Notes: a model not told the origin generated them from the sequence alone. Counted from the stretch's first letter, positions 17,256 through 24,724 are shown. The stretch is DNA of 64,000 nt from Poriferisodalis sp965221945 (GCF_965221945.1 NZ_OZ244925.1:1674001-1738000), one strand, 5' to 3'. Program-made: numbers and translations.

Positions 17256-18182
17256 TTAGAGCGCCTCCGCGAGTGCGCCGGCCAGTTCGGGATGCTCGAA
17301 GCGGAATCCGTCCTCGGTGAGAGCGTCGGGAAGCACCCGAGTCGAGTCGAGCAGCAGTGCTTGGCCCATCTCGCCCAGCGAAGCCCGGATGGCGAACCGC
17401 GGCGCCGGCATGAACGAAGGGCGGCGCAGGGCCGAGCTCAGCGCCCGTTGGAAGCCCCGCTGGCGGACCGGGTTGGGCGCCGTCAGGTTGAAAGCGCCGC
17501 TGACGTCGCTGTCGATGAGATGCCGGATGGCGCGGACCTCGTCGTCGAGGCTGATCCAGCTCCACCACTGGCGACCGGTGCCCAGCGGCCCTCCGGCACA
17601 GAGTCGGGTGATGCGCGCCATGCGTTCAATCGCCGGCGCTCCGCGCCCCACAACGAGACCTGTGCGAATGCGAACGAGTCGCACCCCGGCGTCGGGGATC
17701 GGCACCGCGGCGCGTTCCCAGCGCTTGCAGACTTCGGCCAGGAAGCCGTTACCAGGCAGCGACCACTCGGTCAGCTCCTCCTCGCCCCGGTTGCCGTAGA
17801 ACCCGACAGCAGAGCCGCAGACGAACACCGACGGCTTGGCATCGAGCTTGCCGACGGTGTCTGCCAGCAGCTTGGTGGACTCGACGCGGCTCGACATGAT
17901 GGCGGCCTTGCGTTTGTCGGTCCACCGCCCGCCGATGCTCTCCCCCGCCAGGTGAACAATGGCGTCGAGCCCTTCGAGCGCGGCCGCGTCGATGGATTCT
18001 TCGGCCACGTTCCAGACGACCGTTTGCCCGGCGGCATCGCTCTCGCTGCCTTCGACGGGCGCTGGACCGGGACTTCGGGACACCCCGACGACCTCGTGGC
18101 CGTCAGCCCGCAGGCTCGCTGCAAGCGCTCCGCCGATCAGCCCACGAATGCCCGTGATCGCGACTCGCATGTCATTCATCAT
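17256..18182 (-). CDS. TIGR01777 family NAD-dependent epimerase/dehydratase-like protein
   Basis: A 308-residue extended short-chain dehydrogenase. The Rossmann start M-R-V-A-I-T-G-I-R-G-L-I-G-G-A-L is followed by A-I-V-H-L-A-G-E-S-I-G-G-R-W-T and K-R-K-A-A-I-M-S-S-R-V-E-S-T, which is the signature of the YfcH/SulA-like TIGR01777 family, and by G-S-A-V-G-F-Y-G-N-R-G. Function is not established; members are thought to act on nucleotide sugars or in cell division control. Start options within 12 nt (18182, 18179, 18170) cannot be separated. Confidence 0.88.
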   Translation of the reverse strand: MMNDMRVAITGIRGLIGGALAASLRADGHEVVGVSRSPGPAPVEGSESDAAGQTVVWNVAEESIDAAALEGLDAIVHLAGESIGGRWTDKRKAAIMSSRVESTKLLADTVGKLDAKPSVFVCGSAVGFYGNRGEEELTEWSLPGNGFLAEVCKRWERAAVPIPDAGVRLVRIRTGLVVGRGAPAIERMARITRLCAGGPLGTGRQWWSWISLDDEVRAIRHLIDSDVSGAFNLTAPNPVRQRGFQRALSSALRRPSFMPAPRFAIRASLGEMGQALLLDSTRVLPDALTEDGFRFEHPELAGALAEAL

Positions 18183-18239
18183 GGCGCGCCCAGCAACCCC
18201 CGCTGGGTCTCAAGGCGCGGTGAGGCGCCGTCGGGAGCT

Positions 18240-19022
18240 CTAGCGGCCCTGGAAGTCGCCGAGGCGGCGCTCGGAGACGGCCGCCATGCCTTCGCGGGCG
18301 TCTTGTGTGCCCGAGAGGCGCAGCTGCTCGGCGGCCTCGCGCTGTGTGATCTCGCGGACGCGGTCGCCGAGGCCGAGTCGCAGCGTGGCCTTGATGGCCC
18401 GTACGGCCAGCGGGGCGTTCGCAGCAATCTCGCCAGCGATTTCGATGGCGCGGTCGCGTACCTGATCAGCAGGCACGCACTCGTCGGCGAGACCCAGCTC
18501 GACTGCCTCATCGCCCTTGTACCGCTTGGCGCCCAGCAGCACCTTGGCAGCGCGTTCAGGGCCCAGCAGGGCCGGCATCGTCACGCTCATGCCGAAGCCC
18601 TGGTGGATGCCGAGCGATGCAAAGTTGGCGCAAAACCGGGCCTCGGGGCAGGTGATGCGGATGTCGGGCACCATCGCCAGTCCCAGACCGCCTCCGATGG
18701 CGGGACCGTGGATCGCCCCCACGATGGGCAGCGTCACGTCGAATAGTCGCCCCGAGCCTTGGTACAGCTCCAGTGTGGCGTTGCCGCCGACTTTCTCCTC
18801 GGCACCGCCGCCGACGCCCTCGCCGCCCAGGTCGGCACCTGCGCAGAACGAGCGACCCTCGGCGGCCAGCACCGCGCAGCCGATGCTCATGTCTTCTTCC
18901 AGTTCGACCAGCGCGTCGGCGATGCCATGCACTTGGCGGTAGCTCAGGAAGTTGTGGGGCGGGCGATCCATGATCACCAGTCCGACGCGCCCGTCCCGTT
19001 CGACCCTCAGTCCCTCTGCCAT
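18240..19022 (-). CDS. Crotonase-superfamily protein lacking both canonical catalytic Glu residues
   Basis: Start 19022 is chosen for AAGGAG upstream. The 260-residue protein has the crotonase oxyanion loops G-R-S-F-C-A-G-A-D-L-G and G-A-I-H-G-P-A-I-G-G-G-L-G. Where rat enoyl-CoA hydratase has Glu144 this protein has Phe (A-N-F-A-S-L-G), and where it has Glu164 it has Lys (A-A-K-V-L-L-G). It therefore is unlikely to hydrate enoyl-CoA in the standard way; isomerase, hydrolase or other crotonase chemistry is possible. It lies 57 bp upstream of the TIGR01777 gene on the same strand. Confidence 0.82.
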   Translation of the reverse strand: MAEGLRVERDGRVGLVIMDRPPHNFLSYRQVHGIADALVELEEDMSIGCAVLAAEGRSFCAGADLGGEGVGGGAEEKVGGNATLELYQGSGRLFDVTLPIVGAIHGPAIGGGLGLAMVPDIRITCPEARFCANFASLGIHQGFGMSVTMPALLGPERAAKVLLGAKRYKGDEAVELGLADECVPADQVRDRAIEIAGEIAANAPLAVRAIKATLRLGLGDRVREITQREAAEQLRLSGTQDAREGMAAVSERRLGDFQGR

Positions 19023-19155
19023 GTCGCGAATGCTCCTTCGCATCGACGGGCAGTCGCCCGCTCCGATCCGGCCCGCCAGCGGTGAGCCGGCGCGCCACGC
19101 TAGTACCGCTGCTATCGCCGATTCTGGAGTCGGCCCCCAGAGTGGTGCCCCGGCC

Positions 19156-19167
19156 TGTACACGTACA
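19156..19167. promoter_or_regulatory. Inverted repeat upstream of vapB (possible operator)
   Basis: TGTA-CACG-TACA lies about 38 bp before the antitoxin start. A second short inverted repeat (ACAC-TTAC-GTGT) follows at 19181-19192 and abuts the -10 box. Paired palindromes at this position are usual for autoregulated toxin-antitoxin operons. Confidence 0.4.
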
Positions 19168-19192
19168 TGCTGAACTTCTCACACTTACGTGT

Positions 19193-19198
19193 TAGCTT
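19193..19198 (+). promoter_or_regulatory. -10 box (TAGCTT) of the vapBC operon
   Basis: TAGCTT ends 6 nt before the antitoxin ATG, with no ribosome site between. The palindrome at 19181-19192 directly precedes it, so antitoxin binding there would block the promoter. Confidence 0.45.
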
Positions 19199-19204
19199 TC
19201 TTGC

Positions 19205-19435
19205 ATGCGCACGACCGTCGAATTCGATGAGGACGCGGCGCAAGCACTTGCCCGATTGCGCCGAGAAACCGGCATGGGGGTGTCCGAGGCCGTCAACCAT
19301 CTCGTTCGCCGAGGGTTAGCGGCTGAATCGGCGAGCGAGCCCTTCGTCCAGAAGACCCACCCGCTCGGCATCCGCATCGACGTGAGCAACGTGGCCGAGG
19401 CCATCGACCTGCTCGAAGGCCCCCAGTCCAGGTAG
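19205..19435 (+). CDS. vapB: Ribbon-helix-helix antitoxin (VapB type)
   Basis: A 76-residue protein with an N-terminal beta strand (R-T-T-V-E-F-D) and two helices (A-A-Q-A-L-A-R-L-R-R-E-T-G, then S-E-A-V-N-H-L-V-R-R-G-L), the CopG/MetJ-type DNA-binding fold. The C-terminus ending near E-G-P-Q-S-R would wrap the toxin. It lies 6 nt ahead of the PIN-domain toxin gene and probably represses its own promoter through the palindromes just upstream. Confidence 0.85.
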   Translation: MRTTVEFDEDAAQALARLRRETGMGVSEAVNHLVRRGLAAESASEPFVQKTHPLGIRIDVSNVAEAIDLLEGPQSR

Positions 19436-19441
19436 CTGCCG

Positions 19442-19873
19442 GTGCTCGTCGATGCCAACGTCCTGCTCTATGCAGTCGACGAGCACAGTCCCTTCCACCC
19501 CGCAGCGAGACCTTGGCTCGAAGACGCGCTGAACGGACCGCGTCGTGTCGGGCTTCCGTGGCAGTCTCTGACCGGGTTTCTGAGGATCGTCACCAACCCC
19601 CGAGCGGTGCCCAATCCGCTCTCGCCCACAGCGGCATGGGCCTTTGTGGAAGCCTGGCTGGACGCACCGAGCGCATGGATTCCTGAGCCCGGCAAAGGGC
19701 ATCGCGCCATCCTCGGTCGGCTCGTGCGTGAACTGCACCTCAGCGCCAACCTCATTCCCGACGCTGCGCTCGCTGCACTGTGCATCGAACATGGCTTGGC
19801 AATCGTCTCAGCAGATTCCGACTTCGCGAGATTTGCCGAACTGAGCTGGATCAACCCGATCACCAACGCTTGA
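19442..19873 (+). CDS. vapC: PIN-domain ribonuclease toxin (VapC type)
   Basis: A 143-residue toxin starting at GTG 19442, with AGGTAG upstream. The PIN fold has D4 in L-V-D-A-N-V-L-L-Y-A-V-D, a middle acidic residue in the A-W-A-F-V-E-A-W-L helix, the I-P-D-A-A-L-A-A-L segment and the last acidic pair in S-A-D-S-D-F-A-R-F. This is the VapC subgroup with the T-G-F-L-R-I-V-T-N-P motif common in actinobacteria and mycobacteria. It would cut a specific RNA (often tRNA) when freed from VapB. Confidence 0.87.
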   Translation: MLVDANVLLYAVDEHSPFHPAARPWLEDALNGPRRVGLPWQSLTGFLRIVTNPRAVPNPLSPTAAWAFVEAWLDAPSAWIPEPGKGHRAILGRLVRELHLSANLIPDAALAALCIEHGLAIVSADSDFARFAELSWINPITNA

Positions 19874-20016
19874 CGCTGCGAGCCATGGCTGCGCCGGCCG
19901 CAGAGCCAGCGCAGCCGACGGCTCACGATCGTGGTCGCCGAACTAGCGTGACCTTGCGAATCCGGCTGACCTGAGAATCGGGGAACAACAGGCCAGCCAT
20001 ACCTGAGGGGGAAGCC

Positions 20017-20832
20017 GTGACCCAGACCGACGTAGCCGACGCAACGACCGAGACCGCAGCGCACGTGCGTACCGAGTCGATCGACTGGGACGACTTGCTT
20101 GCACGCCTGCAGGCTGTGCTGCGGCTGCGCACCACTCCGATCGGCATGAAGCTCTTCGAGACCACGGCCGATATGGAGGCCGTGCCGCGGGTGCGCCGCC
20201 CAAACGCCATCCACACCACCGATCAGATCGTGGGCATGGCCTGCCGGCTCAACTGGACGGTCGGCGTGACCATGGACGACCTCGTCGGCGCCCAGTGCGG
20301 CGCCGTCATCGGGCTGCATCCCCAAGACGACAAGTGGCTGTCGGGCGACCGCATGGCCGGCGTGTGGTTCGAGACGCTGGAGGATGCCTCCGAGCACCAG
20401 CACGCCATGGACTGCGTGCCCTATGGCACCTATGAGGCGATGGTGGTCGCACCGCTGTCGTCGAAGCGACTCAACCCGCCCGACGTCTGCATGATCTATG
20501 CCACGCCTGCCCAGATGATCATCCTCATCAACGGCCTGCAGTGGCGTGGCTACAAGAAGATGGAATGGGGCTGCGTCGGCGAGTCGGCGTGCGCTGATTC
20601 GTGGGGCAGGGCGCTGCACACGGGAGAGCCGAGCGTGTCGATTCCCTGCTTCGCCGAGCGCCGCTATGGCGGCGTGATGGAGGACGAGCTCTTGATTGCT
20701 CTCACACCGGAAGATCTCGTCGTTGCGGTCGAGGGCATGGAGGCGCTGTCCCGCAACGGGCTGCGTTACCCAATCCCGACGTACGGCATCCAGACCGACG
20801 CTCGTGCCGGCCTCGGCGTCAGTTACGACTGA
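20017..20832 (+). CDS. DUF169 domain protein
   Basis: A 271-residue cytoplasmic protein beginning at GTG 20017 with GAGGGGGAAG upstream. It matches the DUF169 family: a helix with L-L-A-R-L-Q-A-V-L-R-L-R-T-T-P-I-G-M-K-L-F, C in G-M-A-C-R-L, then A-Q-C-G-A-V-I-G-L, a Y-A-T-P-A-Q-M segment and the conserved C-V-G-E-S-A-C-A-D region with two Cys. The family is thought to bind a small cofactor or metal through these Cys residues but has no proven role. It is followed by a VOC protein gene 74 nt downstream and then a rhodanese gene, all on the same strand. Confidence 0.82.
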   Translation: MTQTDVADATTETAAHVRTESIDWDDLLARLQAVLRLRTTPIGMKLFETTADMEAVPRVRRPNAIHTTDQIVGMACRLNWTVGVTMDDLVGAQCGAVIGLHPQDDKWLSGDRMAGVWFETLEDASEHQHAMDCVPYGTYEAMVVAPLSSKRLNPPDVCMIYATPAQMIILINGLQWRGYKKMEWGCVGESACADSWGRALHTGEPSVSIPCFAERRYGGVMEDELLIALTPEDLVVAVEGMEALSRNGLRYPIPTYGIQTDARAGLGVSYD

Positions 20833-20906
20833 GGACACGAGACCGGCCCGCACCTCAGAAAACCGCCAACTACACCCTCCAAACCAGCAGAAAGACAGGG
20901 GACAGC

Positions 20907-21314
20907 GTGGCACTGCAACCGACCAAGGAAGGCTTCGACCTCGGCATCGTCACCAGCAACGGCGACGAGATGCTCGCGTTCTATCGCGATGTGCTCGGGC
21001 TCGAGTTCGAGCAGACGCTGAACATGGAGAAGGTGGGCATTGCCCAGATGCACCGACTGTGGGCGAACAAGAGCATGCTGAAACTTGTGGTGCCCGTCGC
21101 TGACGTGCCTGCCGGGGCAACGGGGGGCATCACCGGCGCCACCGGCCTGCGCTACTTCACCTTCAACGTCGGCAACTTCGAAGAAGTGATGACCGCTTGC
21201 GAGGAGGCCGGGGCCAACATCATCTGGCGCCGGCTCGAAGCGCGGCCCGGCGTGGTGGTCGGGATGGTCGAGGATCCCGACGGAAACTGGGTCGAGTTCA
21301 TCGACAACCCCTGA
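20907..21314 (+). CDS. VOC-family (glyoxalase/bleomycin-resistance/dioxygenase fold) protein
   Basis: The GTG at 20907 has AGGGGA upstream; the frame further upstream to 20601 is the shadow of the DUF169 gene. The 135-residue product has two beta-alpha-beta-beta-beta modules: F-D-L-G-I-V-T-S with M-L-A-F-Y-R-D-V-L-G-L-E-F, and L-R-Y-F-T-F-N-V-G-N-F-E-E-V with the closing D-P-D-G-N-W-V-E-F-I-D. The C-terminal Glu metal ligand is present, the first-strand His is not. It may be an isomerase or lyase working with the DUF169 protein. Confidence 0.82.
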   Translation: MALQPTKEGFDLGIVTSNGDEMLAFYRDVLGLEFEQTLNMEKVGIAQMHRLWANKSMLKLVVPVADVPAGATGGITGATGLRYFTFNVGNFEEVMTACEEAGANIIWRRLEARPGVVVGMVEDPDGNWVEFIDNP

Positions 21315-21340
21315 ACCTAGGCTTGCGGGGCACGGCGACG

Positions 21341-21360
21341 TTGGGAGCGTTGGGAGCGTT
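21341..21360 (+). repeat. Short tandem repeat before the rhodanese gene
   Basis: The unit gttgggagc occurs twice in direct succession just before the GTG start of the rhodanese gene and a degenerate third unit touches the start. It contains GGGAG and may serve as a doubled ribosome site. Confidence 0.4.
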
Positions 21361-21365
21361 GAACT

Positions 21366-21809
21366 GTGCCTGAACCACAGCGGAAGACAGTCCACGACCT
21401 GCTGGCGGAGGCGCGCGCCGGGCTGGACCGGGTCTCGCCCGCTGAACTTGCCGTGCTGCTGGAGGCTGGGGCTTCCGCCGACACCGGGCGGCTGCGCGTC
21501 ATTGACATCCGATCGCGGGACCAGCGCGAGGCCAACGGCATCATCGAGGGCTCCGAGCCCATCGACCCCTTGGTGCTCGAGTGGCGCATCGACGACGCAT
21601 CAGGTTTCGCCGAGGGCACAGCAGCCGACTTCGACGACCGCTTGGTCATCGTGTGCAATGAGGGTTACAGCTCCAGCCTCGCCGCCGCTCGCCTGCAGGA
21701 CCTGGGGTTCGGCAACGCCACGGACCTCGATGGGGGCATGGCCGGCTGGAAATCCCACGGTTTGCCGGTAATCCCGCCGCCCACGGTGGGTGCCGGGTCC
21801 GACGGCTGA
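21366..21809 (+). CDS. Rhodanese-like domain protein
   Basis: A 147-residue single rhodanese domain starting at GTG 21366. Features are R-V-I-D-I-R-S-R-D near residue 44, the R-I-D-D region and the active-site loop V-C97-N-E-G-Y-S-S, followed by G-F-G-N-A-T-D-L-D-G-G-M-A-G-W. Such proteins carry persulfide sulfur. The active-site loop with C-N-E-G-Y-S is complete, so it is probably active. It converges on the DsbA/FrnE gene with about 40 bp between them. Confidence 0.87.
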   Translation: MPEPQRKTVHDLLAEARAGLDRVSPAELAVLLEAGASADTGRLRVIDIRSRDQREANGIIEGSEPIDPLVLEWRIDDASGFAEGTAADFDDRLVIVCNEGYSSSLAAARLQDLGFGNATDLDGGMAGWKSHGLPVIPPPTVGAGSDG

Positions 21810-21851
21810 CGAATCGGGGTCTCGGTCGCCGCGGCGACCTGCGAGGCGACC

Positions 21852-22451
21852 TCAGCTCGTGCCGGGGGCGGGCCGCTCGCGCAGGCGCCTGATGACGTCG
21901 GCCATGAAGTCGTCATCCTGCGCTCCTGGAATGACGAGCCGCCCATCGAACAGCCAGCTGGGCGTAGCGCTGATCCCCCACTCGTTCGCACGCGCCATCG
22001 ACGCCCGAAGGGCGGGCAGCAGTTCGTCATTGGCCACGACGCGCCGCAGCACGTCAGGGTCGATGGCCACGTCTGCCGCCAAGGTGACCAGCACCTTAGG
22101 GTCGGTGACGTCCAGCTCGTCTTCCCAGTAGGCGGCGTAGAGCCGATCGTGGTAACGCTCGGCAGCGTCGGGGTCTGCGTGCTCGACTGCCAGCGCTGCC
22201 TGGTGCGCCTTGGCGCTGTTCCGCAGGCGTTTGGGAGACACGAAGCGGATGCCCTCAGCTTCGGCGAGTGCCGCCACCCGATCGAAACCTGAACGGACTT
22301 CGATGCCCTCCGCCGGCACCTCGGGATGGATTTCGTAGGCAAGCCAGGTGATTTCGAGGTCGTGACGCTCAGCCAGTTGGACCGCCCGGGCCCGTGCCAG
22401 ATGGCACCACGGTCACAGGTAGTCCGACCACACCAGCACCGACATCGTCAT
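21852..22451 (-). CDS. DsbA/FrnE-family oxidoreductase with in-frame TGA at the first active-site Cys (candidate selenoprotein)
   Basis: Read through codon 13, the gene codes for 199 residues of the FrnE/DsbA thioredoxin fold: M-T-M-S-V-L-V-W-S-D-Y-L, TGA (22415-22413), P-W-C, then I-T-W-L-A-Y-E-I-H-P-E-V-P-A-E-G and the cis-Pro loop A-T-P-S-W-L-F-D-G at about 162-170 followed by P-G-A-Q-D. Relatives have C-P-W-C, so TGA replaces exactly the nucleophilic Cys. The start overlaps the preceding gene as ATGA. Downstream of TGA a hairpin is possible (GUGCC-AUCU-GGCAC, with an outer GACCG/CGGUC pairing), but the loop has no leading G as bacterial SECIS usually does. The alternatives are a nonsense mutation or sequence error (TGC to TGA). 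No sel genes are in the window. Confidence 0.72.
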
Positions 22452-22588
22452 TGTTCTGTCGATTCCCCGTCGCGCTCGTCGGGTTCGGGAACCTTGACTT
22501 CGCTGACCCGGAAACCAGCGCTCTCTCCCTCGAGATAGGCCTCTGCCTCCCTCAGGCCGTCCATGATCTTCTCGAATGCGGAACTCAT
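22448..22588 (-). CDS. Small 46-residue protein upstream of the DsbA/FrnE gene
   Basis: An ATG at 22588 is preceded by GGGAGG with ideal spacing, and its stop overlaps the next start as ATGA, so it is very likely translated. The protein begins F-E-K-I-M-D-G-L-R-E-A-E-A-Y-L-E-G and ends in a charged, Pro/Asp/Glu-rich tail. The first helix resembles the N-terminus of XRE-type antitoxin proteins, but there is no helix-turn-helix. I cannot assign a function. Coupled translation may set the level of the downstream oxidoreductase. Confidence 0.65.
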   Translation of the reverse strand: MSSAFEKIMDGLREAEAYLEGESAGFRVSEVKVPEPDERDGESTEQ

Positions 22589-22658
22589 CTCGGCCTCCCG
22601 AGTCCCATCCTCGCACACGGCCCGGCGGGGGTTTCGGGCGGCCGGTAGGTTGCCGCGC

Positions 22659-23915
22659 ATGGACTTCACCATCCCCGCCGACATCGCGCAGCTGCTCGAC
22701 GACCTGGACGCGTTCATCGACGACGTCATCAAGTCCATCGAGAACGAAGACGACAACATCCGGTTCTTCGACCATCGCCGGGAGGACTCGCGCACCGACT
22801 GGGAACGCGACGGCCTGCCGAACGCAGAGTGGGAAGCATTGCTGGTCCGCATGCGCAAGGAGGCCGACAAGGCGGGCTTCTTGCGCTGGCACCTGCCCGA
22901 GCGCTTCGGCGGCAGCGATGGCACGAACCTCGGCATGGCCATCATCCGCGAGCACTTGGCCCGCCGCGGGCTGGGTCTGCACAACGACCTGCAGAACGAG
23001 AGCTCGATCATCGGCAACTTCCCGACCGTGCTGATGATGGAACGCTACGGGTCAGCCTCCCAGCAGGAGTACTGGATTCCCAAGATGCTCGAGGGTCAAG
23101 CCCGCATCGGCTTCGGCCTGACCGAGCCGCTGCACGGCTCTGACGCCACCTGGATGGAGACCACCGCGGAGCGCGACGGCGACGAGTGGGTCATCAACGG
23201 CGAGAAATACTGGAACACCGGGCTGCACCACGCCACCCACGACTACATCTTCGCCCGCACGTCGGGGAATCCCGGCGAGGGGCACGGCATCACCTGCTTC
23301 ATCGTCCCGGTCGACACGCCGGGCTTCGGGGTCGAGAAGTTCATGTGGACCTTCAACATGCCCACCGACCACGCCCACGTGCGCCTGACCGACGTGCGGG
23401 TCCACAACGACGACATCCTGGGGTCAGAGGGCCGCGGCCTGCAGACAGCGCAGCTGTTCGTGCACGAGAACCGGATCCGCCAGGCGGCCTCGTCAGTGGG
23501 CGCTGGCCTGCACTGCATCGACGTGGCAGTCGACTATGTGAAGAACCGCACCACGTTCGGCAAGCCGCTGGCGCAGAACCAGGCCATCCAGTTCCCGCTG
23601 GCCGAGCTGTACACCGAGGCCGAGATGGTCCGGGCGCTCATCTGGAAGACTGCCTGGGAGATGGACGAAGGCGTCGACCACATGGAGATCACCGACAAGG
23701 TGGCCATGTGCAACTACCGCGGCAACCGGTTCTGCTGCGACGCAGCTGACCGGTCCATGCAGAGCTGCGGCGGCAACGGCTACGGGCGCCACATGCCCTT
23801 CGAGCACATCTACCGGCACCACCGCCGGTACCGGATCACCGAGGGATCAGAAGAGATCCAGATCCGCAAGGTGGCCGGCAAGCTGTTCGGCTTCGTCCAG
23901 AGGGCGAAGAGCTAG
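22659..23915 (+). CDS. Acyl-CoA dehydrogenase family protein
   Basis: A 418-residue protein. Start 22659 gives M-D-F-T-I-P-A-D, fitting the family; the open frame upstream overlaps the 46-residue gene on the other strand. Motifs are F-G-L-T-E-P-L-H-G-S-D-A-T, W-V-I-N-G-E-K-Y-W-N-T-G, the R-T-T-F-G-K-P-L-A-Q-N-Q-A-I-Q-F segment that binds FAD across the subunit interface, G-G-N-G-Y-G-R-H-M-P-F and R-I-T-E-G-S-E-E-I-Q. The catalytic Glu position in the last motif is present. It oxidises an unidentified acyl-CoA. Confidence 0.9.
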   Translation: MDFTIPADIAQLLDDLDAFIDDVIKSIENEDDNIRFFDHRREDSRTDWERDGLPNAEWEALLVRMRKEADKAGFLRWHLPERFGGSDGTNLGMAIIREHLARRGLGLHNDLQNESSIIGNFPTVLMMERYGSASQQEYWIPKMLEGQARIGFGLTEPLHGSDATWMETTAERDGDEWVINGEKYWNTGLHHATHDYIFARTSGNPGEGHGITCFIVPVDTPGFGVEKFMWTFNMPTDHAHVRLTDVRVHNDDILGSEGRGLQTAQLFVHENRIRQAASSVGAGLHCIDVAVDYVKNRTTFGKPLAQNQAIQFPLAELYTEAEMVRALIWKTAWEMDEGVDHMEITDKVAMCNYRGNRFCCDAADRSMQSCGGNGYGRHMPFEHIYRHHRRYRITEGSEEIQIRKVAGKLFGFVQRAKS

Positions 23916-23990
23916 CACAGCGCCGGGCGCGCCAAGAGCTAGCGGGACGGGTGGGAGACGAGCTGATGCCAGACGAGGCGCCAACAACTA
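23903..23990. repeat. Degenerate short direct repeats at the acyl-CoA dehydrogenase/vapC junction
   Basis: Three related 13-nt strings (gcgaagagctagc, gccaagagctagc, gccaacaactagc) occur at about 23904, 23930 and 23979. The first contains the TAG stop of the dehydrogenase gene and the last contains the complement of the TAG stop of the minus-strand toxin gene. They look like duplicated gene ends from an old rearrangement. Confidence 0.35.
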
Positions 23991-24380
23991 GCGCGGGGAA
24001 AATGTCGCAATACCCGCGTCTTGCGCAGCGCGGGCAAGCCTCTGGTCGTAAGTGACGAGACCATCGAGGTCATCGCCAATGGCGAGCGCCGTCGCCAGAT
24101 GCAATGCGTCGAGACTGCGCAGCTCCCGCGGATCCAACATCGCCGCGCTCTCGGTGATTGCCCGGGTGACCCGTACAGTCGACACCGAATCGAACAGCGA
24201 CCGAGCTTGAGCCGTGAGTTCGGGTGCGTAGCGACGAACTGCTCTCACGACCTCAGTGCGCACCAAGTCCGACACGACGAGATCGCGCTGCTCTCGTCGG
24301 AGCCATGCAGCCAGCGTCGCCGATTCCGGCTCGCTGACGATCTGCTTCACCATCGCTGAACTATCGCAATAGAGCGGCAC
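23988..24380 (-). CDS. PIN-domain toxin (VapC type)
   Basis: A 130-residue PIN ribonuclease: D6 in Y-C-D-S-S-A-M-V-K, a central E in V-R-T-E-V-V-R-A-V-R-R, D in R-S-L-D-A-L-H-L-A-T-A-L and a last D in V-T-Y-D-Q-R-L-A-R-A-A. The L-D-A-L-H-L-A-T-A motif places it in the subgroup that is usually partnered by Phd/YefM antitoxins, which matches the gene just upstream (24 bp gap). RNA target unknown. Confidence 0.88.
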   Translation of the reverse strand: MPLYCDSSAMVKQIVSEPESATLAAWLRREQRDLVVSDLVRTEVVRAVRRYAPELTAQARSLFDSVSTVRVTRAITESAAMLDPRELRSLDALHLATALAIGDDLDGLVTYDQRLARAAQDAGIATFSPR

Positions 24381-24404
24381 CGCTAGATCGCCTTGTTGGA
24401 ACCG

Positions 24405-24668
24405 TCAATAGCGCTCTTCTGCCCGCATCGCAATAATCGCATCGGACAGATTCGGACCCGGCTGCGGCGGCGGCAGATCTTCCAGCTTGCCCCGTGCTGG
24501 TGTTGCCTCGCCTGCGGCAATCATCTCCTCGAGCCGCGACCGGCGGATAGGGATGATCTTCGCCACCGGCCGGCCACGGTTCGTCACGGTGATCTCTTCA
24601 CCTGCGGCTACCCGCGCCACGACCTCGGAGGCATTCTGCTTGAGCGCCCGGATGCCGACTTCAGCCAT
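24405..24668 (-). CDS. Phd/YefM-family antitoxin
   Basis: An 87-residue antitoxin with the classic Phd start M-A-E-V-G-I-R-A-L-K-Q-N-A-S-E-V-V-A-R-V-A-x-G-E-E-I-T-V-T-N-R-G-R-P-V-A in outline, followed by a toxin-binding tail with P-P-P-Q-P-G-P. It precedes the PIN toxin on the same strand. The promoter region holds a perfect palindrome covering the -10 box, so it should repress itself. Confidence 0.9.
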   Translation of the reverse strand: MAEVGIRALKQNASEVVARVAAGEEITVTNRGRPVAKIIPIRRSRLEEMIAAGEATPARGKLEDLPPPQPGPNLSDAIIAMRAEERY

Positions 24669-24674
24669 GTTCTA

Positions 24675-24689
24675 CATTGTAGCACAATG
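24675..24689. promoter_or_regulatory. Operator palindrome CATTGT-AGC-ACAATG over the -10 box of the Phd/PIN operon
   Basis: A perfect 6-bp-arm inverted repeat with a 3-bp centre. On the minus strand it contains TACAAT (24681-24676), a good -10 box ending 7 nt before the antitoxin ATG at 24668. There is no Shine-Dalgarno, so the antitoxin message is probably leaderless and controlled by antitoxin binding to this site. Confidence 0.6.
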
Positions 24690-24724
24690 AGGTCGCAGGC
24701 GCGATCTGCCCGCGCCGGACTTGA

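Noticed and set aside
22394..22407. The hairpin after TGA as a proven SECIS element
   Set aside because: The stem GUGCC/GGCAC is good but the AUCU loop has no G in its first two positions and lies closer to UGA than is usual, so I do not list it as a separate feature.
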